Assembly (NCBI GenBank): GCA_020052615.1
Contig: JAGVOT010000134.1
Location: 62,001 to 126,000, forward strand
Direction of reading: 5' to 3'
DNA: 64,000 nt
Source of the DNA: Nitrospirota bacterium
Lineage (GTDB): Bacteria; Nitrospirota; UBA9217
Part shown: piece by piece, positions 7,885 to 15,022 of the stretch
Numbering within the stretch: position 1 is the first letter of the stretch
Layout of the letters: every line of letters begins with the position of its first letter
The notes under the pieces: model-generated
Seen by the model: only the letters and a program-made list of their open reading frames with translations
Database searches by the model: none
What the model was told of the DNA's origin: nothing
Made by a program: the position numbers and the translations under genes

Positions 7885-9246
7885 ATGAGCAAGGCAACAG
7901 TATCAGAAGAAAAAAACAGCAATGTCTATCCGGAAGGGATTCCCGAAGGCTTGATGGATGAGATAGCCGACGATCTCCTTGAGGACGAGGAGGTCGAGGA
8001 ACCGGCTGCTGCTGAAGTGCAGGAAGCGGCGGAGGAGGTTGGCGGCGCCGATCTTGTAGACACTTATCTCAAGTCGGTGGGAAGACATCCGATGCTTAAG
8101 ATCGAGGAGGAGCAGGAGTATGTCCGCACGCTTGAGGGGGGAAAGGCTGCGCTCAAAGAAATCGCGCTTAGTTCTCCTCTCGCCATACCCCGCATCCTTA
8201 CGCTGGGGCAGAACATCAAGGATGGGCTGGTCAAGGCTCCGGATGTCCTCCGGTTCCCGGGGGAGTGGCATGAACGGTTCGAAGCCGAGTTCATGCGTCT
8301 TTACAGCCGACTCAAGCGGCAACTTGCTCGCGGCGACATGGAACGGGTCAACACTACCATCCGCGAAATGAGCCTCTCCTTCCGTGAAGTTGAGAAGATC
8401 ATCAAGCGTATCCTGTTCCTGGGGAAGCAGTATGAGCGCGGCAGTACAGCGGAAGCCGTGAAGCTCGGTTTTGACCAGGCGGTCCTGAAGGAACTGGTCA
8501 TCCGCATCGAAAGTGAGGAGGAGAAGGTAAAGATCGCCAAAGATGAACTGATCAAGGCGAACCTCAGGCTGGTCGTGTCCATTGCAAAGAAGTATGTCAA
8601 CCGGGGCCTGACGCTCCTGGACCTCATTCAGGAGGGGAACATCGGCCTGATGAAGGCGGCCGACCGGTATGAGTCCGGGAAGGGGACCAAGTTCAGCACC
8701 TATTCCACCTGGTGGATCAGGCAGCGGATCACCCGTGCGATACTCGACCAGGCGCGGACCATCCGGCTGCCGGTACACCTCATCGAGGAAAGCACCCGTA
8801 TCAGCCGGATCTATGCAAAGTTCATGAGAGAGAAAGGCCGCGAGCCGTCGGCGGAAGAGGTCTCAAAACTGATGGGACTTTCCGTGGTTCGCGTGAATGA
8901 GATCCTTCGGGCCATTCAGGAACCGGTCTCGCTTGAGACGCCGATCCTGTCGGAAGAGAAGGAGCTCAAAGACGTCATTATCGACGAAAAAGCCGCGTCG
9001 CCGTTCAAAACCCTGGAGAACAGCGAGGCCTCCCAGCGAATAGAACAGGTCCTGTCGTCGCTGACGGAACGGGAAGAGAAGATCATTCGCATGCGGTTCG
9101 GGATAGGAGTGAACAGTGAGCATACCCTGGAGGAGGTTGGCAAGTATTTCAACCTGACCCGAGAGCGGATCCGTCAGATCGAGATCAAGGCGCTCAAGAA
9201 ACTTCGTCATCCAGCCAGGAGCAAGCAGCTGAAGGAATATGTGTAG
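7885..9246 (+). CDS. rpoD: Primary RNA polymerase sigma factor (RpoD/SigA type)
   Basis: The ATG at 7885 (AGAAAGG upstream) is preferred to the TTG at 7861, which lies in the promoter. The 453-residue protein has region 1.2 (DLVDTYLKSVGRHPML, near residue 55). A non-conserved insert of about 120 residues follows. Regions 2.1-2.4 come next, from NLRLVVSIAKKYVNRG through DLIQEGNIGLMKAADRYE to FSTYSTWWIRQRITRAI, then region 3 and region 4 with MRFGIGVNSEHTLEEVGKYF and the helix-turn-helix TRERIRQIEIKALKKLRHP. The ending LRHPARSKQLKEYV is typical of RpoD. Region 1.1 is short, as in many non-enteric phyla. It directs housekeeping transcription. It is a single-gene unit with its own promoter and terminator. 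Confidence 0.93.
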   Translation: MSKATVSEEKNSNVYPEGIPEGLMDEIADDLLEDEEVEEPAAAEVQEAAEEVGGADLVDTYLKSVGRHPMLKIEEEQEYVRTLEGGKAALKEIALSSPLAIPRILTLGQNIKDGLVKAPDVLRFPGEWHERFEAEFMRLYSRLKRQLARGDMERVNTTIREMSLSFREVEKIIKRILFLGKQYERGSTAEAVKLGFDQAVLKELVIRIESEEEKVKIAKDELIKANLRLVVSIAKKYVNRGLTLLDLIQEGNIGLMKAADRYESGKGTKFSTYSTWWIRQRITRAILDQARTIRLPVHLIEESTRISRIYAKFMREKGREPSAEEVSKLMGLSVVRVNEILRAIQEPVSLETPILSEEKELKDVIIDEKAASPFKTLENSEASQRIEQVLSSLTEREEKIIRMRFGIGVNSEHTLEEVGKYFNLTRERIRQIEIKALKKLRHPARSKQLKEYV

Positions 9247-9263
9247 CGGCAATGAAAAGGACA

Positions 9264-9301
9264 AAAAAAGGGGATGGAGCATGTTCTCCATCCCCTTTTT
9301 T
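9264..9301. terminator. Bidirectional rho-independent terminator
   Basis: A run of A, the arm GGGGATGGAG, a short loop, CTCCATCCCC and a run of T form a perfect hairpin flanked by A and T tracts. It can end rpoD from the left and the minus-strand gene 9319-9764 from the right. Confidence 0.92.
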
Positions 9302-9317
9302 GTGCCACAAGAACACA

Positions 9318-9764
9318 TCAAGTGTTAGCGTTAGCGATGAACTCCAGGTCGGCAATGATGGCCGACGCTTCTTCGAGCTCATGGCCGTCATGCTCGGGAT
9401 CGCAGATGTAGGCGGCAAGGATGGCGCGTGACTTGTCGACAAGGAACCATACCCTCCAGTGAGTGGGTTCCTTGGAGTTCTTGTCTGTATAATCAATGAC
9501 TGCCCTGCCGATGTTGCCGCTATTTTCGACCTTGATGGCTTCCCGGGGGAAGGGAATATCCCGTTCCTCCAACGTATCTTCAAGGTACATCTTCGCTGCT
9601 TCTGATGGCGAGGTCTTGGTCTCGTCACGCTCAATGAACGATATCTGGATCATCCCCGGCCAGTTATCCTTCTCCAAAAGCACAAAGCCCATTTCTTCTC
9701 GTTCATGCCAGCCGTCAGGAAGAAAGAGGTTGATCCATCGCTCGTATGTTACTTTTTTCCCCAT
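9318..9764 (-). CDS. Conserved hypothetical protein, about 148 residues
   Basis: The protein is cytosolic, without signal peptide or membrane segment. It opens MGKKVTYERWINLFLPDGWHEREEMGFVLLEKDNWPGMIQISFIERD. This alternating pattern, with TKTSPSEAAKMYLEDTLEERDI in the middle and THWRVWFLVDKSRAILAAYICD.. near the end, resembles the small domain seen in PsbP/DUF1795-like proteins that read as strand-helix-strand. That likeness is only by eye. The ATG at 9764 lacks a strong ribosome site. It is convergent with rpoD and shares its terminator. Nothing nearby explains its role. Confidence 0.7.
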   Translation of the reverse strand: MGKKVTYERWINLFLPDGWHEREEMGFVLLEKDNWPGMIQISFIERDETKTSPSEAAKMYLEDTLEERDIPFPREAIKVENSGNIGRAVIDYTDKNSKEPTHWRVWFLVDKSRAILAAYICDPEHDGHELEEASAIIADLEFIANANT

Positions 9765-9834
9765 AGTTGAGTAATACTATCGGAAGGTCAGCAGACAGTC
9801 AAATGAGTTTCGCAAATAGGTAGGAAAAAACTCT

Positions 9835-10362
9835 TTATATGTCGCCACGTTCCCTGAGGCGTCGGAATATGGCATCTGCGTTGATTAGAGGATCTTCGCG
9901 GCAATCGACAATTACATCCGGTTGGAGGGGCGGTTCGAAGGGCACCTGAACGCCGGGAACGCTTGAGGTCCTTCCCTCATCCGCCGCAGCATAGATGCCC
10001 TTAGGATCCCGCTTTCGGCATATCTCGAGGGGGCACTCGACGAGGACCTCAAGAAATGAAGCGATCCGGGCCCGCGCATGGTTACGGTAATCCCGACGGT
10101 TCGCAGTAGCATCGAAGATGACCGGTATCCCCTCCCGGCAGAGCATTTCTCCGATCCGGGCCATCTGTAAGTAGAACCGGTCGCGTTCCTCAGGACCGTA
10201 AGAGGGCTCCGGTGTCAGGATCGATCTCAAAGCATCGGATTCCAGTATTGCAGGCACAACTCCCTCGTCCTTCAATTTCCCGACCAGCTCCCGGGTTATG
10301 CTGCTCTTCCCTGAAGCCGGGAGCCCTGTTATCCAGATGGCGAAACCCTGCCTCTCCTTCAT
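9835..10362 (-). CDS. Adenylylsulfate-kinase-like P-loop kinase
   Basis: The 175-residue protein has the Walker A motif G13-LPASGKS-20 preceded by WITG, then ..ESDALRSILTPEPSYGPEERDRFY.., ..IPVIFDATANRRDYRNHAR.. and a C-terminal ..DPKGIYAAADEG.. and P-F-E-P-P segment. The layout is that of APS kinase (CysC), but the usual LDGD-x-R region is changed to ESDALR and the APS-specific FISP motif is not seen. It may phosphorylate some other small molecule. The start codon overlaps the stop of the upstream kinase gene by 4 bases, so the two are translationally coupled. In some bacteria homologous domains are fused in one protein. No sulfate-assimilation genes are nearby, so a role as APS kinase is not supported. 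Confidence 0.75.
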   Translation of the reverse strand: MKERQGFAIWITGLPASGKSSITRELVGKLKDEGVVPAILESDALRSILTPEPSYGPEERDRFYLQMARIGEMLCREGIPVIFDATANRRDYRNHARARIASFLEVLVECPLEICRKRDPKGIYAAADEGRTSSVPGVQVPFEPPLQPDVIVDCREDPLINADAIFRRLRERGDI

Positions 10363-11444
10363 TTCAGGTACCTGTTGACCGCTGATACATCGAACCGATC
10401 ATCGGCCAGGACATTCACGATAAAATTGAAGATGGTCCTGCGAACGGACACGGGCAGGCGAGGATACCAGAGGGGACTGGCGATCACGAGACCGCGCCAG
10501 GCAAAGAAGGGGGCCGCAACGTCCAGGAGTTCTGCATCGTTCGTGCCTTCCAGATAATTATTCCAGAAATCCATAAATATCCGTTCAAAGGGACCCTCAA
10601 GCCTTCCCGATCGAAGCAGGGACGCGAACAGGTAGTTGATGGTCATGGAGGTCACATCGTCGGCAGGCTCTCCCCATTCACCGCGCGACCTATCGAGGAG
10701 CGTAAAATCGCATCCTTCCCGGAACAAGATGTTCCAGGGATGAAAATCTCCATGGACCTGGCACAGACGATGAACGCGGTCCTTGATCTTCCACCGCCAG
10801 GCGAGGCAGGACGATTCTATCTTTTTCAATAGACCCTGGTCAATGAACTCATATCGGTCGGGATAATTGTCGATCAGGCCCATGATGCACTCGCCATGTC
10901 CCAGCAGGTCACGGATGCGCCGTGTATACAGTCCGGCGACCGTATGCTTACCGGCGTGGATATCCACGAGGTAATTGGACAGGGCCTTGGCGCGTCCGAG
11001 GTCGGTTTCGCTGGCGCTGCCGCTTTCCCGCATGCGGTCAAGGTCCTTGAAATAGCCATGCCCCTGCACGAATTCCGTGAGCAGAAAGAACTCTTCCGCA
11101 TCGCCCGTGGATACGATCGCCCCGGAGTTCAGGAAGGCCCCGCTGTCGAGAGAGCGCACATGGCGCGGCAGCCTGTTGAATGCGGAATGTTCCCAAAGGA
11201 CAGCTGCTGCGCGGTCTGAGAAATGGTCGTGGCCGAAGGGGGAGGGGGACATCGTTTCGAGGACAGCCTGGTTACGCTTACCGCCGGACTCATATTCGAT
11301 GAATAGCGGCGTGCCGTAGCCGAAGGCCTTGAGATCGCCGGCAAGCTCCTGTTTGTCATGTCCACCCATGGACAGGATGTGCACCGGTTTTCGCAGAAGC
11401 CGCTCAAGATACTCTCTGACAGCCTCGGTTGATACCGTCGGCAT
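10359..11444 (-). CDS. Aminoglycoside phosphotransferase-like kinase
   Basis: This 361-residue protein has the APH/choline-kinase fold signature: H231-G-D233-FHPWN238 (catalytic Asp and Asn) and, in place of the usual DxD magnesium loop, LLDRSRGEWGEPADD with D251. N-terminal segments ..LFIEYESGGKRNQAVLETMSPSPFGHDHFSDRA.. fit the nucleotide-binding lobe, though the invariant lysine is not certain. The family phosphorylates hydroxyl groups on sugars, choline, amino acids or antibiotics; resistance is not implied. It overlaps the P-loop kinase gene downstream (10362) by 4 bases, and the pair resembles the known APH plus AAA-kinase fusion split into two genes. Confidence 0.75.
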   Translation of the reverse strand: MPTVSTEAVREYLERLLRKPVHILSMGGHDKQELAGDLKAFGYGTPLFIEYESGGKRNQAVLETMSPSPFGHDHFSDRAAAVLWEHSAFNRLPRHVRSLDSGAFLNSGAIVSTGDAEEFFLLTEFVQGHGYFKDLDRMRESGSASETDLGRAKALSNYLVDIHAGKHTVAGLYTRRIRDLLGHGECIMGLIDNYPDRYEFIDQGLLKKIESSCLAWRWKIKDRVHRLCQVHGDFHPWNILFREGCDFTLLDRSRGEWGEPADDVTSMTINYLFASLLRSGRLEGPFERIFMDFWNNYLEGTNDAELLDVAAPFFAWRGLVIASPLWYPRLPVSVRRTIFNFIVNVLADDRFDVSAVNRYLK

Positions 11445-11549
11445 AGATACCTCGACGTCAAGGAATAGTGATCATATCCTGCAGTTCTATTATGGCACAG
11501 ATCGGCGCAAGACGGGGAAGGAACGAACGTTTTTGCAAGGGAGGGGGAC

Positions 11550-12548
11550 TTACTGTTCCGCGCCGATCTTTTTCAGGCCCATTGAATGGATCGGCAGCGG
11601 ATCACCGGGATCAAATATTTCGCTGCCGAAGGCGATGCGGCGAACCTGGCCCGGGACCTGCTTGCTGTAGGTGATGATCAGCCTGCCGATGGCCTGTTTT
11701 ATTTCCGCGTCCGGCGTTCCGGAAAGGATGGCCACCGGTCCCGGGAATCCATGGGGCATGAAGAGGTGGTATCCATGGGGCGCCAGCGACATCAGGACAT
11801 GGTTCTCACGGTTGTTGCGGCCAAGTACGATCCTGACGCCGTTATCGAACTTAAAATGACGGCCGACGGTCAGGAGCTGGATGTCGCGGGACGTGATCGT
11901 TCGCTGGTCCCGGAAACTGTCACGGAGCTTTTCGGCGAAGTTCTTGTCCGTGAGCAGACAGCCGCCGGCCGGGGTGGAAAAACCCTGGATCCTGTATCGC
12001 TCGGCGAGCTGCAGCTGGACCATGCGGCTGCGTCCGCTGATGCCAAGGAGCTTTTCTCGGTCGATGAGACCGTCCTGCTCGGCACGGGTCGGAGGGAGAA
12101 GCGTCGCTGAAAGCGGTCTGAGGATAAGGCCCTTCAGTCCCGAGTCCCGTTCGATGACATGGAGCGCGTCGCGGCGCTGGGACATGGGCCGCTGGCCCAG
12201 GACCTCGCCGGTTATCAGGAAAGGTGCACCCAACTCGTCCATGACGGACCGTGCCCGCGACAGCATGTGGATCTTGCAGTCGATGCAGGGATTGATGTTC
12301 TTCCCGTAGCCGTGCTTCGGGTCCCGTATCAGGTCGATGTAATCCTGTCCCAGGTCCGTGATGCGGAGGCCGATCCCGATGGTCCTGGAAACCACTGCGG
12401 CCGGAGTGCGATTTTCCTTCCCATAGGACTTAGAGAAGGCTGACGTGAAATACAGCCCGGTCACCTCATAGCCCTGCTCCATAACGATGCGTGCCGCTAG
12501 GACACTGTCAAGTCCGCCTGATATAAGTGCGACTGCTTTCCTGCTCAA
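11550..12548 (-). CDS. PP-loop ATPase with C-terminal NFACT-R-like (DUF814) region
   Basis: The 332-residue protein opens with the PP-loop S10-GGLDS-15 near the N-terminus, typical of adenylating ATPases such as MnmA and ThiI. Cysteines C88-x2-C91 follow in NINPCIDCKIHM, then ITGEVLGQRPMSQRRDAL.. The C-terminal third (..TVGRHFKFDNGVRIVLGRNNRENHVL..) resembles the DUF814 RNA-binding region. Relatives are annotated as tRNA 2-thiouridine or 4-thiouridine-type synthases, but this C-terminus does not match MnmA or ThiI. It probably thiolates a tRNA, by inference. The gene is alone on the minus strand and divergent from the rhodanese gene. Confidence 0.82.
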   Translation of the reverse strand: MSRKAVALISGGLDSVLAARIVMEQGYEVTGLYFTSAFSKSYGKENRTPAAVVSRTIGIGLRITDLGQDYIDLIRDPKHGYGKNINPCIDCKIHMLSRARSVMDELGAPFLITGEVLGQRPMSQRRDALHVIERDSGLKGLILRPLSATLLPPTRAEQDGLIDREKLLGISGRSRMVQLQLAERYRIQGFSTPAGGCLLTDKNFAEKLRDSFRDQRTITSRDIQLLTVGRHFKFDNGVRIVLGRNNRENHVLMSLAPHGYHLFMPHGFPGPVAILSGTPDAEIKQAIGRLIITYSKQVPGQVRRIAFGSEIFDPGDPLPIHSMGLKKIGAEQ

Positions 12549-12720
12549 AAAAACCCCCGATGATCTGTCAAAAGCGGTGAATGAAGGAACGCGCGATGAG
12601 AATAACGAAAATAATATTGATGCTATTAAAATCCCTGAAGCGTGCTGCTGAGCGAGTCAATAATACCCCTTGAACGAGACATAAGGCAAGAGTGAATATA
12701 TGATCAATATCTTATTTATC

Positions 12721-12749
12721 TTGACAAATCTGGCTGGCTGGTTTAAAAA
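12721..12749 (+). promoter_or_regulatory. Candidate sigma-70 promoter for the rhodanese gene
   Basis: TTGACA at 12721-12726, 17 bases, then TAAAAA at 12744-12749, a weak -10. It lies 35 bases before ATG 12784, within an AT-rich stretch. Confidence 0.5.
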
Positions 12750-12783
12750 ATAAACAGTTGTTTTAAAAAAGAAGGAGGTGCCA

Positions 12784-13245
12784 ATGAAAAAATATATCAG
12801 AAATATTATGATCTTAACGCTACTGTCGCTTCTTTTTACCAACACTGTTCTGGCGCAACACCTTGTCGTTAGCTTAGAACAGGTGCAGAGCCTGATGACA
12901 GGGAAGAAGAATGTCATGCTCATCGATGTCCGCATGCCCGAGGAGTATCAGGCTGCCCATATCCCCGGGGCCATCAATATCCCCGCTGACAGAATGAGGG
13001 CAGACCGGAACCTGCTGCCCAAAGACAAGTCGACACAACTTATCATATACTGCCGCGGCGTTGGCTGAACGCTCAGCAAGGCCGCCGCGGGATCGGCGAC
13101 AGAAATGGGTTATACGAATATCACGATCTTCCAGGGCGGAATGCCCGAGTGGAGCGGAAAGGGCCTGCCGGTGCAAAAAGGCAACAAGCCCGGGGCGCTA
13201 CCCAAATCGCAGCGATCGCAGCAGAGGAGAATTAACGGGCAATGA
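12784..13245 (+). CDS. Periplasmic rhodanese with in-frame UGA, candidate selenoprotein
   Basis: ATG 12784 has GGAGG 5 bases upstream and opens a signal peptide (MKKYIRNIMILTLLSLLFTNTVLA). The frame then reads a rhodanese domain: VMLIDVRMPEEYQAAHIPGA, LIIYC90-RGVG, a UGA at codon 95 (13066-13068), then TLSKAAAGSATEMGY and IFQGGMPEWSGKG, to a natural UGA at 13243-13245. That final stop overlaps the ATG of the next gene (ATGA). Rhodaneses of this subfamily have Cys at this position (YC-x4-C), so the UGA would replace Cys, as selenocysteine does. A SECIS-like hairpin follows. If the UGA is a plain nonsense mutation, this is a pseudogene with its downstream half untranslated. Reported Sec-containing rhodanese-like proteins exist, as I recall. 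Confidence 0.68.
13081..13100 (+). promoter_or_regulatory. SECIS-like hairpin after the in-frame UGA
   Basis: CGCCG at 13083-13087 pairs with CGGCG at 13094-13098 around the six-base loop CGGGAT (13088-13093); a mismatch and one more pair (13081-13100) extend it. The loop starts 19 bases after the UGA and has G in its second position. As I recall the bacterial SECIS rules, both fit. The stem is short, so support is moderate. Confidence 0.5.
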
Positions 13246-14030
13246 AGAGAGAAAAGGCAAATTACCTGATCCAGTCAGTATCCCATGGGCTGGACATTCT
13301 GGAGTCATTCACGAAGACCGAGGACGAACTGGGCGTGACGGAACTGTCGAAGCGGCTGGGATTGCACAAGAACAATGTATTCCGACTGCTCGCCACGCTC
13401 GAACATCGCGGATACATCGAGCAGAACCGGACGACAGAGAATTACCGTCTCGGTCCCAAGACCCTTCAGCTTGGTTCGATATTCATCGAACAGCGGGAGT
13501 GCAGGCGGCAGGCGCGGCCTGTTCTGGAGGACCTTACGGCGTGGACCGGTGAGACGGCCGTGGTTGCCGTTTTGCGTGCGAACAAGGTCATCTATATGGA
13601 CAGCGTTGAATCGAGCCGGACGGTAAGGGCTGTTTCGCGGATCGGCGCGATGCTCCCCGCTCATTGCACCGCCGTGGGCAAGGTCCAGCTTTCCTTTCTG
13701 CCCTCTGCAGAGATCGAGCGGCTCTATCCGGACCGTGAACTTGCCCCGAAGACCGCACTCACCCTACAGACCCGCGATGCGCTCGTGAGCGCCCTTGCGG
13801 CAATACGGGAAAAGGGATACGCCGTCGAGAACGAGGAGTGTGATCTGGACGTGAAAAGCATCGCGGCACCGGTGAGGGACTTTTCGAAGAACGTTATCGC
13901 CGCGGTCGGGATCGTCGCACCGGTGCACCGGCTCAGCGATGAGCTCCTTGAAAAGAACGGTTTCATCGCACAGGTCCAGAAAGCGGCGACGGCGCTTTCC
14001 GCTAAGCTGGGGTATTCCACGGGGCAATAA
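13242..14030 (+). CDS. IclR-family transcriptional regulator
   Basis: The 262-residue protein has an N-terminal winged helix-turn-helix (residues 9-75: SVSHGLDILESFTK, VTELSKRLGLHKNNVFRLLATLEHRGYI) and the IclR effector domain with ARPVLEDLTAWTGETAVVAV, RVSRIGAMLPAHCTAVGK (as AVSRIGAMLPAHCTAVGK) and ENEECDLDVKSIAAPVRDF. The family senses small carbon acids and usually represses an adjacent operon. The ATG overlaps the rhodanese stop (ATGA), which couples their translation and may mean it regulates its own operon or the LarE-like gene downstream. No operator is proven. The rest is the usual length and complete. Confidence 0.9.
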   Translation: MKREKANYLIQSVSHGLDILESFTKTEDELGVTELSKRLGLHKNNVFRLLATLEHRGYIEQNRTTENYRLGPKTLQLGSIFIEQRECRRQARPVLEDLTAWTGETAVVAVLRANKVIYMDSVESSRTVRAVSRIGAMLPAHCTAVGKVQLSFLPSAEIERLYPDRELAPKTALTLQTRDALVSALAAIREKGYAVENEECDLDVKSIAAPVRDFSKNVIAAVGIVAPVHRLSDELLEKNGFIAQVQKAATALSAKLGYSTGQ

Positions 14031-14089
14031 AGGAAAGAGATCCCGCGGGTCCTCAACGGACATCACAAAGACACAACGCAAGGACTTTA

Positions 14090-14119
14090 TTGACACTTCC
14101 GTTCGTGCTGTGTTATTAT
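14090..14119 (+). promoter_or_regulatory. Extended -10 promoter, leaderless start for larE
   Basis: TTGACA at 14090-14095, 18 bases, then TGT-TATTAT (hexamer 14114-14119). Transcription would begin near 14126, two bases before ATG 14128, and no Shine-Dalgarno is present. The transcript would be leaderless. Confidence 0.65.
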
Positions 14120-14127
14120 CGCCGCAA

Positions 14128-14961
14128 ATGCAGATTGACCAAAAGTGGGACCTCCTTCGGTCCCTGCTCAGCGAGATGCGATCCGTCATACTTGCGTATT
14201 CCGGCGGCGTTGACAGCTCTGTTCTGCTCAGGGCTGCCTCCGAGACGCTGGGACAGAACGTCATCGCGGTCACTTCTGTTTCCGAAACCTACCCGGCAGA
14301 GGAACTCCAACTCGCAGAGAGGTTCGCCGCCTCGCTGGGCGTGCGGCATCGCATCCTTCCAACCGAAGAACTCGGCAGGGAAGAGTTCACCAGGAACTCT
14401 GAGGACCGTTGTTATTACTGCAAACGGGAACTCTTCGGAAAACTCAGGCAGATGGCATCGGCAGAGGGCATCTCCTGGATACTGGACGGATCGAACACCG
14501 ATGACCAGCGGGATTTCCGTCCCGGCAGGAAGGCTGCCGGCGAATTTTCCGTCCGCAGCCCTCTTGCGGAAACGGGTCTGTCAAAACAGGAGATCCGAGA
14601 TCTTGCCCGACGCCTGAACTTGCCCATGTGGGACAAACCGTCCCTTGCCTGCCTTTCTTCCCGAATTCCCTATGGAACCCGGATCACCCCCGCGCTGGTC
14701 AGGAACATCAAGGCCGCAGAAGACATCGTACGGGGCCTTGGCATCCGCCAGGTTCGGGTCCGTCATCACGGAGATACGGCACGGATCGAGGTGGATCAGG
14801 ATGACCTGATCCGGCTCGTATCGGAAGAGGCGAAGCTGAAGATCGTGGACGCCTTCAAGACGTTGGGTTATGCTTATATCTGTGTTGATCTCGAGGGGTA
14901 CCGGACGGGGAGAATGAACGAGGTATTGCCGAAAGAAAAACGGCGACAGGCGCGCCCTTAA
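14128..14961 (+). CDS. larE: LarE-like ATP-dependent sulfur transferase
   Basis: The 277-residue protein has the PP-loop S25-GGVDS-30, an NTDD element at 123-126 (GSNTDDQRDF), C95-YY-C98 in EDRCYYCKRELF, and LAC175LSSRIPYGTRI. In lactobacilli LarE gives up the sulfur of one cysteine to build the nickel-pincer cofactor of lactate racemase. Enzymes with three cysteines (CxxC and a third, as here) have been reported to bind a [4Fe-4S] cluster and to be catalytic rather than sacrificial. No larA, larB or larC is nearby, so the real acceptor is not known. The start is chosen at ATG 14128 because the family begins close to the PP-loop. Confidence 0.82.
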   Translation: MQIDQKWDLLRSLLSEMRSVILAYSGGVDSSVLLRAASETLGQNVIAVTSVSETYPAEELQLAERFAASLGVRHRILPTEELGREEFTRNSEDRCYYCKRELFGKLRQMASAEGISWILDGSNTDDQRDFRPGRKAAGEFSVRSPLAETGLSKQEIRDLARRLNLPMWDKPSLACLSSRIPYGTRITPALVRNIKAAEDIVRGLGIRQVRVRHHGDTARIEVDQDDLIRLVSEEAKLKIVDAFKTLGYAYICVDLEGYRTGRMNEVLPKEKRRQARP

Positions 14962-15022
14962 AGAACGTCCAGTATTCAAGTCGTACGCGGCATACGTATT
15001 TATCCAGGTAAGGAGCTAATGC

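Noticed and set aside
9835-10362. True APS kinase (cysC)
   Set aside because: LDGD and FISP-type motifs are not seen and no sulfate-assimilation genes are nearby; called only APS-kinase-like.
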